A stretch of 64,000 nucleotides of DNA. Source: Pedobacter frigiditerrae (GTDB lineage: Bacteria; Bacteroidota; Bacteroidia; Sphingobacteriales; Sphingobacteriaceae). A program made the translations under genes and the position numbers. Location: positions 186,001 through 250,000 of the forward strand of contig NZ_SJSK01000006.1 of assembly GCF_004331645.1 (NCBI RefSeq), in the 5' to 3' direction. The notes beneath the pieces are model-generated. The model ran no database searches. It worked only from the letters and a program-made list of their open reading frames with translations, and had not been told where the DNA came from. This document shows positions 36,493-44,791 of this stretch, piece by piece; positions within the stretch are counted from its first letter, which is position 1, and every line of letters begins with the position of its first letter.

Positions 36493-36655
36493 CATCATCA
36501 GTCACAACAGGTAGGGTTTGATTTAACCTTACCCTTCGATTTTACTATTATGCAATTTTGTGCCCATATATATTCGGATCGGTTTTTACACCAGCTCAGT
36601 TATCCATTGCATCTGCTTCGAGAATGGCTCGTGATGTGGTCGTATCTGCTTCGGG

Positions 36656-36693
36656 TTTTTATCGTTCCCGCTTCGGGATGGTCCCGATAAAAA
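36656..36693. repeat. Nested inverted repeat
   Basis: Outer arms TTTTTATCG (36656-36664) and CGATAAAAA (36685-36693) enclose an inner hairpin CCCGCTTCGGG (36667-36677). It sits seven bases before the 11-bp tandem array and uses the same CCCG/CGGG core. Confidence 0.6.
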
Positions 36694-36699
36694 GACGAC

Positions 36700-36798
36700 C
36701 ATTTCCCGAAGCTTTCCCGAAGCCTTCCCGAACGCTTCCCGAAGGCTTCCCGAACAGTTCCCGAAGAACTACCGAAGCGTTCCCGAAGGCTTCCCGAA
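36700..36798. repeat. Tandem array of nine 11-bp units (NNNTTCCCGAA)
   Basis: Nine consecutive 11-bp units fit NNNTTCCCGAA: eight keep TTCCCGAA and the seventh reads CTACCGAA. The three leading bases vary. The period equals about one DNA helical turn. Reading frames in both directions through it are open by virtue of the repeat and give low-complexity peptides, so they are not annotated. Each unit contains the near-palindrome TTCCCGAA. Confidence 0.85.
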
Positions 36799-36861
36799 GA
36801 AACTACATTTAGGAATTGACTTGTCCCATACTTTGAACCTGTAGACATAACGCTTTAAGTT

Positions 36862-36884
36862 GCCCAGTCGAACTGAGCATGACG
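36862..36884. repeat. Dispersed intergenic repeat fragment
   Basis: Starts GCCCAGTCGAACTGAGCATG and ends ACG. It matches 55895-55917 (GCCCAGTCAAGCTGAGCATG then ACG) with only two mismatches (36870 and 36872). Both copies are intergenic. Confidence 0.7.
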
Positions 36885-37125
36885 CAAATGGTTGTTGTTC
36901 GTATCGAAGATAGGAGAACCCAGAATGGCTCATTAATACCATTAAAACAATAAAATGCTAGCTAACTCTTCTTACAGATTTCTCCCCACTGCCTGCCTGC
37001 CGGACAGGCGGGCGCTCCGTTATGATATGACGTTTACGCCGTTCGTCATCCCTGTAGGAACCGTCATCTCGACGATAGGAGAGATCTATTCGCGGGCTCG
37101 ATAGCAGATATTTCGAATGACGTTC
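36885..37125. other. Intergenic spacer with palindrome and repeat copy
   Basis: Contains a GC-rich palindrome GCCTGCCGGACAGGC (36995-37009) and a copy of the dispersed repeat at 37064-37122 (TCATCTCGACGATAGGAGAG, ending TCGAATGACG). No gene is credited here. Confidence 0.5.
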
Positions 37126-37345
37126 CTACACCCTATCAAACTCCCCCAACAACTCATTCCTTTCCAAATAATCACAAACCTCAAAAAACCAGCGATAGGT
37201 AAACTCTGGCTTTTCAAAGATTTCTTTCTTAGGGGTATCAAACAAATCTTTTAAGGTTTGGTAACCCCCTTGCCTCCGCTAATTTGATAGTATCTTGTCC
37301 GAGGGATAGGGTGGAGATGGGTTCGGTTAGTAGTGATAGCTTTCG
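37126..37345 (-). pseudogene. Remnant of an unidentified gene, 5'-truncated and frameshifted
   Basis: The end ...TLKDLFDTPKKEIFEKPEFT followed by YRWFFEVCDYLERNELLG reads like a genuine protein C-terminus up to TAG at 37126-37128. The upstream part, EPISTLSLGQDTIKLAEA, is in a different frame; the switch is at a GGGGG run near 37268, fitting one extra G. A stop in that frame lies at 37346-37348, so the N-terminus is missing. The LGQDTIKLAEARG...TLKDL region faintly resembles a helix-hairpin-helix. Family not identified. Confidence 0.4.
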
Positions 37346-37499
37346 CTACAAATATTTTAATGCGTTAAATAATTAAAAAAAATGCTTTGAATCTACTTTA
37401 AATTAAGTTTTTTAGGGGGTTGCAAATGGTGCTTTGCAACCCCTGCCACTACCACAGGTTATTTTTATTTTATTGGTTTGTATCATCAAAACCAAACCT

Positions 37500-37760
37500 A
37501 TGGAACCTGATATAAACCAAAAGCTTGATGCACTGCTGCTTCTTCAAAAGAAAATGGCTCAAATGTTAGAGCGTGTATACCGCAAGGTAAAAACGGATGA
37601 GGAATGGATGGACAGTACGGATTTAAAAGATAGGCTTAACATCTCCATCTCTACCTTATACCGTTGGCGCCAAATGAACCTAATTACTGCCTATAAGATT
37701 GGCACTAAACTGTATTATTCTAAAAAGGAAGTGAATGAGTTAGTAGAGCGGGATAGGTAA
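37500..37760 (+). CDS. Small helix-turn-helix (excisionase/MerR-like) DNA-binding protein
   Basis: 86 residues from the ATG at 37500; an upstream in-frame ATG at 37434 gives a hydrophobic, poorly coding leader. After an N-terminal helix (QKLDALLLLQKKMAQMLERV) comes an HTH_17 domain (WMDSTDLKDRLNISISTLYR, then TAYKIGTKLYYSKKEV). This is the type found as a helper of mobile elements and defence islands in Bacteroidota. No integrase lies nearby. It precedes the DNA methyltransferase cassette and may regulate it. Confidence 0.8.
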   Translation: MEPDINQKLDALLLLQKKMAQMLERVYRKVKTDEEWMDSTDLKDRLNISISTLYRWRQMNLITAYKIGTKLYYSKKEVNELVERDR

Positions 37761-38120
37761 GTGTTTTTGTTGCGCATCATCTCGTCACAAGTTCGTCATC
37801 TCGACGATAGAGCCTGTACCGATTTATCGGTAAGAGATCTATAAGTAAAAGTTTTCCATGCGTTTTATTAAGGGCTTCAAATCCCTTTGATAGGATGTTC
37901 GTGATGCCTTTCCCAAAGGGATGCCTTTGGCACAGAAAATCTCGAACGGTTGGATTGGAAATTATTAATTCCAGATAACTAAAAAAATTAGTATTTTGCC
38001 TCGAATAAAATAGTCGTTATCCTTTTATGAAAAGTTATAAAAACTTGGTTACATTTATAAATGCTATTCACCTATGATCAGAGTTTTGAGTCCGTTATTT
38101 AATCTTTTTGCCCAAGCATT
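37761..38120. other. Intergenic region with the left direct repeat of the methyltransferase cassette
   Basis: 360 bp. It holds the 50-bp repeat at 37796-37845 and then AT-rich leader sequence to the methyltransferase start. No exact promoter consensus was found. Confidence 0.5.
37796..37845 (+). repeat. 50-bp direct repeat, left copy
   Basis: Begins TCATCTCGACGATAGAGCCT and ends AGATCTATAAG, with an internal GTACCGATTTATCGGTA palindrome. The copy at 44131-44180 in the same orientation differs at two positions. Partial relatives lie at 37064 and 45898. The two copies bracket 6.3 kb including the methyltransferase cassette. Confidence 0.9.
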
Positions 38121-41081
38121 ATGACAATAAAGGATATTTATCTAAAACTAGGCTTAGATGAGACTAATGGATTATGTTTTGCAGATAATTCAAAGGCGAC
38201 TGGAAAAAAAATAGATAAGGTTTTTCAGGCTCTTGATCCACAACCTGACTCGGTTTTTTGCTTGGAAGAGAAACCATTTATATTATTTTATGATAACCCA
38301 AGAAATAGGGATGGTTTATTTAAGGCAATCTGGAATCTAAATGAAACACCGATAGTCATTATTGTAGAAAATTCTGCAGTAAATATTTTTAACGGTTTTG
38401 AATATATCAAAGACAACTTTGCCCTGTCGTTGATAGGGAGCGATGAAAGACTCGATGATTTTACCTATTTCAAACTTGTGACAGGAGAAACATGGGAAAA
38501 ATATAATGAGCTCCTAACTTACAAAAATAGGGTAGACTATAAACTTCTTGAGAATATTAAAGATGCTAGAAGTATACTAATCGATTCGTATAATTTAACT
38601 AATCATACAGCAAATGCGTTATTGGGTAAGATCATTTTTACCAGGTACTTAATTGACAGACAGGTTCGCATTGGCTTTGGAGGTGAGCTGAAAGAATGGA
38701 CATCAGCTGATTTCTGCTCTGTATTGGCGAATAGAGAGGATGCTTTCACGTTTTTTAAATATCTTGAAGATAAATTTGGAGGAAACTTATTTGATTTTGA
38801 TGATTCTTCTAATAGGATATCAAAAGAAGCTTTGAGTATCCTTATCGATCTTTTGAATGGTGTAAAACTTAATACAGGACAGCTCTCTTTATTTGATATA
38901 TTCGATTTTTCTATAATCCCAGTGGAATTTATCAGTAACGTTTACGAACTGTTCATTGGACAACAGGAACAAGCGACGACAGGTAGTTATTACACACCAT
39001 TGTTCCTTGTAGAATACATTACTTCGCAAACTGTTCAGCAATATTTTAAGTCGAATTCAACTGAATACAATTGTAGGATTCTTGACCCTGCATGCGGTTC
39101 AGGGATTTTTTTGGTTGAGGGATTAAGGTTAATCATTGAGCGCTTTAATCTATTGACTCCAAATTTATCAAGGACATCAATTGAATATCAAAACCAGTTA
39201 AAGTCACTGGCAGAAAATAATATATTTGGAATAGATAAGGACGGGAGCGCAATCAGTGTTGCAATATTTTCTGTGTATTTGACCCTATTGGATTACCAAA
39301 ACCCCCGAGACATAGAAAATTTTGTATTTCCCCAACTACTTGATACAAATTTTTTCGTTTCAGATTTTTTTGATTTAGACAAACCATTTAATAGAAAATT
39401 GTCTAAGATTACCTTTAATTATATCATTGGCAATCCTCCCTGGAAGCGAGGAGCGACACAAAAGGGTGTTAAAGAACCATTTGAGCAATATATCAGTTTT
39501 AGGAAAAAGAAAGAGGTAAAAAAGAGCGTTAAAATTGCAATCAGTAACAAGGAGATTGCGCAAGCCTTCATATTAAGAGTAAGCGATTTTTCCAAGGAGA
39601 TAACAAATTCGGCATTAATTGTAACGAGTAAAACCCTGTATAACCTTAAAGCACTTAATTTTAGAAGATATTTTCTCAACGATTTTTTTATATCAAATGT
39701 ATTTGAGCTTTCACCTGTTAGAAGAGAGGTTTTTAATAAGTCAAACGACCCTGCAATCGCCCCAGCGGTAATTTTGTTCTATAAATATGCATTTGAAGAA
39801 AGTACAGATGATTCTCTGATCGAACATATTTCTGTTAAACCGAGTAGGTTTTTTTCGCTGTTTAATTTGTTCATGGTAAATCGGAATGACATTAAAACAG
39901 TTAGACAGAAGTTACTAAAAGACCATGACTGGCTTTGGAAAACGTTGTTATATGGTCATTATTTAGACTTTAGTTTTCTATTGAGACTATCCTCTTATCA
40001 AAAAATCAGTGAGCGATTAATTGAGAAGGGATATCTTAATGGTGTCGGATTTCAAATGGGAGAAGACGAAAATCCCGTTGGAGTACTAGGAACTTTGCAA
40101 TTGTTAGAGCCAAGGTACGTTAAGCCATTTAGGGCACACAAGAACCTTATTCCGTTTACAGAGCAGACGTTGCATCGGGTAAGGGATGAGGGATTATATT
40201 TTGGTAAAAGACTTTTGATTAAAAAAGGATTATCAAACAAGCTTAAATCTGTAGCCGCTTTTATTGATTATGATTGCCTTTTTAAAGACTCGATAACAGC
40301 GATAAAAATTGAAAATGAGGATGGGATGGATGATTTAAGAACTATTTCTGGCTCGCTCCAATCAGACCTCTTTTCATATTATGCTCTTAACCGATTTTCA
40401 TCGATTGGTGTCGAAAGGGAACAGGGTTTCAATGAAGAGAGATTTACATTTCCGTTTATTGAAAATGTTGTTCTTTCAAAAGTTGTATCTCAAATCGAGC
40501 TAAGTTTAATTCCTGAAAGTGAAAACAGTCTGATTTGGAATTCCGTTTCGAATCGACAATTGGAATTGCTAAATGAGAGCATCTACAGATCATTTTGTGT
40601 GACTAGTGCTGAAAAATCATTAATAGACTATGCCAACAAATATGTGATACCCACGATAATACAGAAAGTTGATATAAGCAGTTTTCCATCCGTACAATTT
40701 GAAGACGGTTCTTTAGATGAATATTCAAAGATTTTTCTAGAAAAATTTTCTAGTGTTTTTAAAGGTGCCAAATCTTTTTCGGTTGATATCTGGCATTCAA
40801 ATCATATTATAGGAATGTTTTTCAGAATTTCTGAAATGGAAACACAGAAACAGCCAATAACTTGGATAAAAAAAGACAATGATTTCGTGCTTAAAACTAT
40901 TATTTCATTGGGGCATGAAAGACTAACCGATAAGCTATTTATCCAGAAAGATGTTAGGGGGTTTGAAAAAGATTTCTTTTACATTTTTAAACCAAATGAA
41001 GAGAGATTATGGCATCCTGCATTGGCTTATTTGGACCTCAACGTATTTCTAGATGCAATTTTAAAGACGGGTAGGGAGTGA
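38121..41081 (+). CDS. N6-adenine DNA methyltransferase of a restriction-type system
   Basis: 986 residues. Motif I DPACGSG (322-328) and motif IV NPPW (438-441) define a gamma-type adenine methyltransferase of the type I/IIG class. The N-terminal 280 residues are helical and contain GSYYTPLFLVEYIT (about 291), which precedes the SAM-binding core. The C-terminal half (about 600-986) is a probable target-recognition region. No nuclease motif was found inside the N-terminus, so it seems to lack the fused endonuclease of type IIG enzymes. Its stop overlaps the start of a PD-(D/E)XK-like gene, so modification and cleavage are probably split between subunits. Confidence 0.9.
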   Translation: MTIKDIYLKLGLDETNGLCFADNSKATGKKIDKVFQALDPQPDSVFCLEEKPFILFYDNPRNRDGLFKAIWNLNETPIVIIVENSAVNIFNGFEYIKDNFALSLIGSDERLDDFTYFKLVTGETWEKYNELLTYKNRVDYKLLENIKDARSILIDSYNLTNHTANALLGKIIFTRYLIDRQVRIGFGGELKEWTSADFCSVLANREDAFTFFKYLEDKFGGNLFDFDDSSNRISKEALSILIDLLNGVKLNTGQLSLFDIFDFSIIPVEFISNVYELFIGQQEQATTGSYYTPLFLVEYITSQTVQQYFKSNSTEYNCRILDPACGSGIFLVEGLRLIIERFNLLTPNLSRTSIEYQNQLKSLAENNIFGIDKDGSAISVAIFSVYLTLLDYQNPRDIENFVFPQLLDTNFFVSDFFDLDKPFNRKLSKITFNYIIGNPPWKRGATQKGVKEPFEQYISFRKKKEVKKSVKIAISNKEIAQAFILRVSDFSKEITNSALIVTSKTLYNLKALNFRRYFLNDFFISNVFELSPVRREVFNKSNDPAIAPAVILFYKYAFEESTDDSLIEHISVKPSRFFSLFNLFMVNRNDIKTVRQKLLKDHDWLWKTLLYGHYLDFSFLLRLSSYQKISERLIEKGYLNGVGFQMGEDENPVGVLGTLQLLEPRYVKPFRAHKNLIPFTEQTLHRVRDEGLYFGKRLLIKKGLSNKLKSVAAFIDYDCLFKDSITAIKIENEDGMDDLRTISGSLQSDLFSYYALNRFSSIGVEREQGFNEERFTFPFIENVVLSKVVSQIELSLIPESENSLIWNSVSNRQLELLNESIYRSFCVTSAEKSLIDYANKYVIPTIIQKVDISSFPSVQFEDGSLDEYSKIFLEKFSSVFKGAKSFSVDIWHSNHIIGMFFRISEMETQKQPITWIKKDNDFVLKTIISLGHERLTDKLFIQKDVRGFEKDFFYIFKPNEERLWHPALAYLDLNVFLDAILKTGRE

Positions 41082-41764
41082 TGATTAGTTTTGAGAATAC
41101 AGATGCCTCCAGCTTTTTGGATAACGCCAAGTACTATTACGATAGAGAGCTTCTAAATATACTTGAAAAAATAGCGCTTTGTTATACACGCATTGTAGAA
41201 AACAATGAACTTGTTTTGAATAATGAAGATGCAATTCGAGATCACATTCACTGTAACTACCTAAACAACAGTAATATTCGTAATGAGCTCAATTTTTCCT
41301 ATCACTTTGAATGTGAACCTAAAGAATATGGTGTTAGTGATGGGTATTTAGATATTAAGGTCTTTAACGAAAATATTTTTGCCAACCCTTCGGAATACTA
41401 TATAATAGAATGTAAACGTCTCGATAGCACTAATCCGAAAGGAAAAGCAGGTTTAAATTCTAAATATATTAACGATGGTATTTTAAGATTTATCGACAAA
41501 AAATATTCTTGTTATCATAGGGTGAACGGAATGATTGGCTTTATCGTCCAGCAAGTGGATATTGATGATAATGTCAACTGTATAAATGATGTTTTGCGAG
41601 ACCAATATCCGAATGCAAATACCACTAAGTTCCTGACTAAAAATAACTCAATCGAAAGCTATAAGTATCTTTATGACTCCGAACATACTGACATTGATAG
41701 TAACCAGTTGGTTTTATATCATTTAATGTTGGATTTTTCCTCAAATATTAAAATAGTAAATTAA
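41078..41764 (+). CDS. PD-(D/E)XK-like putative nuclease subunit
   Basis: 228 residues, starting inside the methyltransferase stop (ATGA overlap), so translation is coupled. A PD-(D/E)XK core is suggested by Asp92 in GVSDGYLDIKVF and Glu111-x-Lys113 in YYIIECKRL, with correct strand context. The N-terminal part is helical and the C-terminal part (about 140-228) holds a strand/helix pattern (YHRVNGMIGFIVQQVDI). Most likely the restriction subunit of the system. The specific family was not recognised. Confidence 0.72.
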   Translation: MMISFENTDASSFLDNAKYYYDRELLNILEKIALCYTRIVENNELVLNNEDAIRDHIHCNYLNNSNIRNELNFSYHFECEPKEYGVSDGYLDIKVFNENIFANPSEYYIIECKRLDSTNPKGKAGLNSKYINDGILRFIDKKYSCYHRVNGMIGFIVQQVDIDDNVNCINDVLRDQYPNANTTKFLTKNNSIESYKYLYDSEHTDIDSNQLVLYHLMLDFSSNIKIVN

Positions 41765-41772
41765 TTTGTATC

Positions 41773-42534
41773 ATGGAAGGAAAATGTAAGCTTTGTCTCA
41801 AGGAAAAGGAACTTATAAAACGTTCTCATCTTTTCCCTAATTTTATGTACAAGGGTATTCCCGATGAAAAGAATAGGATGTATATATTCTCCTCAAAGGA
41901 TCTTACTAGAAGAAAAACAGTACAAACCGGAGCAATTGATGAATATATTTTATGCGCTGATTGTGACAATCGGATTCTGGGACAATTGGAACGTTACGCA
42001 AATAATTATTTTTATAGCAAATCTTACTTAACTACGAGTGAGGGTTTCGAACAATTAACTCCAAACCCAGGTGTAAATATAATAGCATGCACTAATCTGG
42101 ACTATTCTAGATTCAAGTTGTTTCTTATATCCTTACTTTGGAGGGCTAGTGTAACCACCCATAGTATGTTTGCTGATTTCAAATTACCTTGTGAACAAGA
42201 AGACCAGCTTAGGCAATCTATATTGAACAACGAACCCTTACTAGAGACAAGCTATCCATGCGTAATGATGACCTGTGAGGCTTCAGATGTTTTAACAGAT
42301 TTTGTTGCAGTAGATCCATATAAAAAAGGTATGGTGAAATTTTTTATTAATGAATTTATTTATACATTTTATTGGGGTGAAAATAGACTTGATGATCATA
42401 CACTGGCACTAGCTATAAAACCTGATAATACAATGGCAATTATAAAGGTATCTAAACTTATATGGGTTAATATTCGTAGAACAATAATTGAAGCCGCTAT
42501 AGAGGCAAGCAAATCGAACAATTCGAAAGATTAG
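41773..42534 (+). CDS. CxxC/HNH-like protein of the methyltransferase cassette
   Basis: 253 residues. Near the N-terminus CKLCLK (Cys5, Cys8), then SHLFP (His19), and about 40 residues later ILCADCDNRILGQLE (Cys61, Cys64). Two CxxC pairs with SHxxP between them follow the zinc-binding and first catalytic elements of HNH-type nucleases; the family has been seen in defence islands, though from memory. The remainder (about 100-253) is mixed alpha/beta with no clear motif. It begins 9 bp after the preceding stop, so the three genes form one operon. Nuclease activity is inferred. Confidence 0.7.
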   Translation: MEGKCKLCLKEKELIKRSHLFPNFMYKGIPDEKNRMYIFSSKDLTRRKTVQTGAIDEYILCADCDNRILGQLERYANNYFYSKSYLTTSEGFEQLTPNPGVNIIACTNLDYSRFKLFLISLLWRASVTTHSMFADFKLPCEQEDQLRQSILNNEPLLETSYPCVMMTCEASDVLTDFVAVDPYKKGMVKFFINEFIYTFYWGENRLDDHTLALAIKPDNTMAIIKVSKLIWVNIRRTIIEAAIEASKSNNSKD

Positions 42535-42575
42535 TTCCTAAAAGACCATATAATAAATAGGTGGTATTTGTAATG

Positions 42576-42998
42576 TTAAGGTCTCAACTTCCCTCTCAAA
42601 ATCTCAACTTTTTCTCTCTCACTTGCCAAAAGCTTCTCATAAAGTTTTTTATTCTCTTCATATAGCTCTATAACCTTTTCTAATGGATTGAAAGTTACTT
42701 GATAGCCGATAATCGAGCCACTATTATTTGAGTTTTCATAGTTGTTCTGGATATTGTAAATCATTTTCTCTTCATCAAAATTCCTTATAGAGTCGGCGGG
42801 TACTCCCAATGCTTTTGCAATCTTCTCCAATGTAGAATCTTCAATCTCCTCACTCTGTTCTAGTTTGCTAATGGCTTGTTGGCTAATGCCCAATTCGGTG
42901 GCTAAAGCTTCCTGTTTCATTCCACGCAATTCGCGGATACGGCTAATCTTACGGCCTAGGTGGGTGCGGTTTGTTTTTTCAGAGGTTTCCATATCCAA
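42576..42998 (-). CDS. XRE-family transcriptional regulator
   Basis: 140 residues. An XRE helix-turn-helix fills about 12-70 (KISRIRELRGMKQEALATEL, SQQAISKLEQ), followed by a short coiled-coil tail (about 95-140). It is convergent with the nuclease-like cassette and transcribed from a region with repeated heptamers ACCGTAA/TTACGGT. XRE proteins of this kind commonly repress their own promoter. It may control expression of the cassette only if it reads further upstream sites; no such sites were found by eye. Confidence 0.88.
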   Translation of the reverse strand: MDMETSEKTNRTHLGRKISRIRELRGMKQEALATELGISQQAISKLEQSEEIEDSTLEKIAKALGVPADSIRNFDEEKMIYNIQNNYENSNNSGSIIGYQVTFNPLEKVIELYEENKKLYEKLLASEREKVEILRGKLRP

Positions 42999-43016
42999 AT
43001 ATAAATGTTTTTTAAG

Positions 43017-43095
43017 ACCGTAAGAAACAACCCACTAATTGTTTTTAACAATCTGCGGTGGTTCGTTACGGTTCGGCGCCTAGCTAATTTACGGT
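43017..43095. promoter_or_regulatory. Candidate XRE operator: three ACCGTAA/TTACGGT heptamers
   Basis: ACCGTAA at 43017-43023, and its inverse TTACGGT at 43066-43072 and 43089-43095. The first two lie on the arms of an imperfect inverted repeat whose inner arms are ATTGTT and AACAAT. All are within 100 bp upstream of the XRE start. Confidence 0.45.
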
Positions 43096-43192
43096 TTTAA
43101 TTACAACCTACAGCTATGGAAAACGAATTTAGTTTACACAAGGATTTAGGATGATTGATTACTGACTAAATACCAATAAGAGAAACAACACT

Positions 43193-43945
43193 TTATTTTT
43201 GCTTTAACTTCTGCCTCATTATTGCTTGGTAACCTGGAAGCCGTGAATCTTCGCTAACATCAAACTCCTTGTTAAGGTTAAGTAGCCTAGTTATTGAAAC
43301 TTGGTGGCCAGACATCGCAAGAACAAATAGTCTTTTACTCAAAGGAGGCATGCCGTACTTGTTATTCTGTTTTTTTTGAGTTAGGTACATTTGATTGACA
43401 TCTTTAATTGCAAGTTCACTTATCTTATGTGGGTGAAATATTACCCTCTTCTCACTAATGAATAGATTACCTTGCCTTGCATAAATCCTTTGTTGTAAAA
43501 CAGGTCTAATTTTATCTGACCATCTTTTGTTTGACACCTCAAAGCTATCTATTCGGATGTGCCAATTAATAACAAGTTGTTTTTTGGAATAGGTTAACGA
43601 ATAACCCGCAAAGCCATTCTCGCGAGGCACCATAGCTCCTGTTGTGCAATAGATTATCCTCTCAAAATCATTATATAAAGATTGCTCCTTTAATAGTTCA
43701 ACCCAAGAACTGTATCGCTTTGAAGTTCCGTTAGCTAAAGTTCTGATTGCTCCTTTGTTACAGACAATTACGCTATCTCCAACAGCTCCTAAGCTCCAAT
43801 CGCCCTCTTTCAAATTTTTGCTTAACTTACAATCGCAAGGATCATCGCGTTTCACATTAAGTTTGTCTAGTTGAGCATATGAATCAGTTATGCAATGAAA
43901 CAAACACAGAACTATTACTAAAATCTTATAGTACTTCTGGAACAT
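43193..43945 (-). CDS. Secreted hypothetical protein
   Basis: 250 residues from the ATG at 43945; a longer frame to 43972 lacks a good leader. The signal peptide (YKILVIVLCLFHCITDSYAQ) ends in an SYA-Q cleavage site, so the protein is exported. The mature protein has no recognised motif; Cys occur near CDCK, VCNKG and YCTTG, a possible disulphide arrangement. It lies within the interval flanked by the 50-bp repeats and may be cargo of that interval. Function unknown. Confidence 0.7.
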   Translation of the reverse strand: MFQKYYKILVIVLCLFHCITDSYAQLDKLNVKRDDPCDCKLSKNLKEGDWSLGAVGDSVIVCNKGAIRTLANGTSKRYSSWVELLKEQSLYNDFERIIYCTTGAMVPRENGFAGYSLTYSKKQLVINWHIRIDSFEVSNKRWSDKIRPVLQQRIYARQGNLFISEKRVIFHPHKISELAIKDVNQMYLTQKKQNNKYGMPPLSKRLFVLAMSGHQVSITRLLNLNKEFDVSEDSRLPGYQAIMRQKLKQK

Positions 43946-44025
43946 CTTATGGTATATTATGTGAATAAGCAAAGTTAATAATTAGAACCTTATTACTAAA
44001 GGTATTAAAATCAATGACTTTTAAT

Positions 44026-44093
44026 CGAAAGCAACTAGTAGATTTAGCTGCGCTGAGCCCTTCTGGGTTCTCCTCGTGCCTCGTTCGAAATGA
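44026..44093 (+). repeat. 68-bp direct repeat, copy 1
   Basis: Starts CGAAAGCAACTAGTAGATTT and ends GTTCGAAATGA. The copy at 45018-45085 in the same orientation differs at two positions. Both are intergenic and adjoin other repeat family segments. Confidence 0.9.
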
Positions 44094-44130
44094 TTTTACG
44101 AATAGTAATATTGCAAGTCCGTCAGCTCCA

Positions 44131-44180
44131 TCATCTCGCCGATAGGGCCTGTACCGATTTATCGGTAAGAGATCTATAAG
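44131..44180 (+). repeat. 50-bp direct repeat, right copy
   Basis: Matches 37796-37845 except A/C at position 9 and A/G at position 16. It lies downstream (minus strand) of the secreted hypothetical gene and just after the stop of the 44201 gene. Confidence 0.9.
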
Positions 44181-44200
44181 AGGGTTTCTTCGAACTTATA

Positions 44201-44791
44201 TTAGTTAGGTAATTCGGTTTTAGCTTTTGCAAAATCAAGCTTTTTAAGTTTGTTTAATTTCTTGTCGCATTGCTCTTTATTGTCAGTAAAAGAGACTAGA
44301 CCTTTATCGAAATGCCATGATCCTAAATAATTCAATGAATTTTCGGATACATGAAATGTAAATTGTGTCAACTCATTCACTTTAATTTGGCCAGTTTTAA
44401 TCTTGTCCTCTAGGTTATCAGTTGCATCAACTCCTTTAAAAATTGGTTCCGTATGTATTGCACCGCCATAAACTTTACTTTGTGTCCACCAATAATTTAC
44501 TATTGCATATCTTCCTGGTTTAATAAAATAGATAAACTGGTTTTCTTTTGCCGACTTAAAAGCGGGCTTAACTCTAAAGGCAAATATTTCTTTCGTATCG
44601 ATATTTATGATCCTGATGTCTTGAGGAAAGCCACCACTACTGAAACCTAATCTTTGTATAAAATTCCCATATATTATTGCCTTTCCACTGGATAGCGTGT
44701 CGGTATCACTCACATCATTAAGTGAGGATAAATTTTGTGCACTAGCAGAAATATTCAGTAAAACGGTAAATAAAAAGATCAGTTTCTTCAT
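44201..44791 (-). CDS. Secreted hypothetical protein
   Basis: 196 residues with a signal peptide (MKKLIFLFTVLLNISASAQ). The mature part has a beta-rich pattern: RLGFSSGGFPQDIRIINI, KENQFIYFIKPGRYAIVNYW. No lipobox Cys is at the cleavage site, so it is probably periplasmic. It has no recognised family and no operon partner; a 50-bp repeat abuts its stop codon. Confidence 0.7.
   Translation of the reverse strand: MKKLIFLFTVLLNISASAQNLSSLNDVSDTDTLSSGKAIIYGNFIQRLGFSSGGFPQDIRIINIDTKEIFAFRVKPAFKSAKENQFIYFIKPGRYAIVNYWWTQSKVYGGAIHTEPIFKGVDATDNLEDKIKTGQIKVNELTQFTFHVSENSLNYLGSWHFDKGLVSFTDNKEQCDKKLNKLKKLDFAKAKTELPN

Noticed and set aside
36700..36798. CRISPR-like array
   Set aside because: Units are 11 bp with no spacers of proper length, and there are no cas genes in the window.
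36558..36848. Open frames on both strands across the 11-bp array
   Set aside because: They are open because the repeat has no stop in two frames; the peptides are low complexity and have no start-site support.
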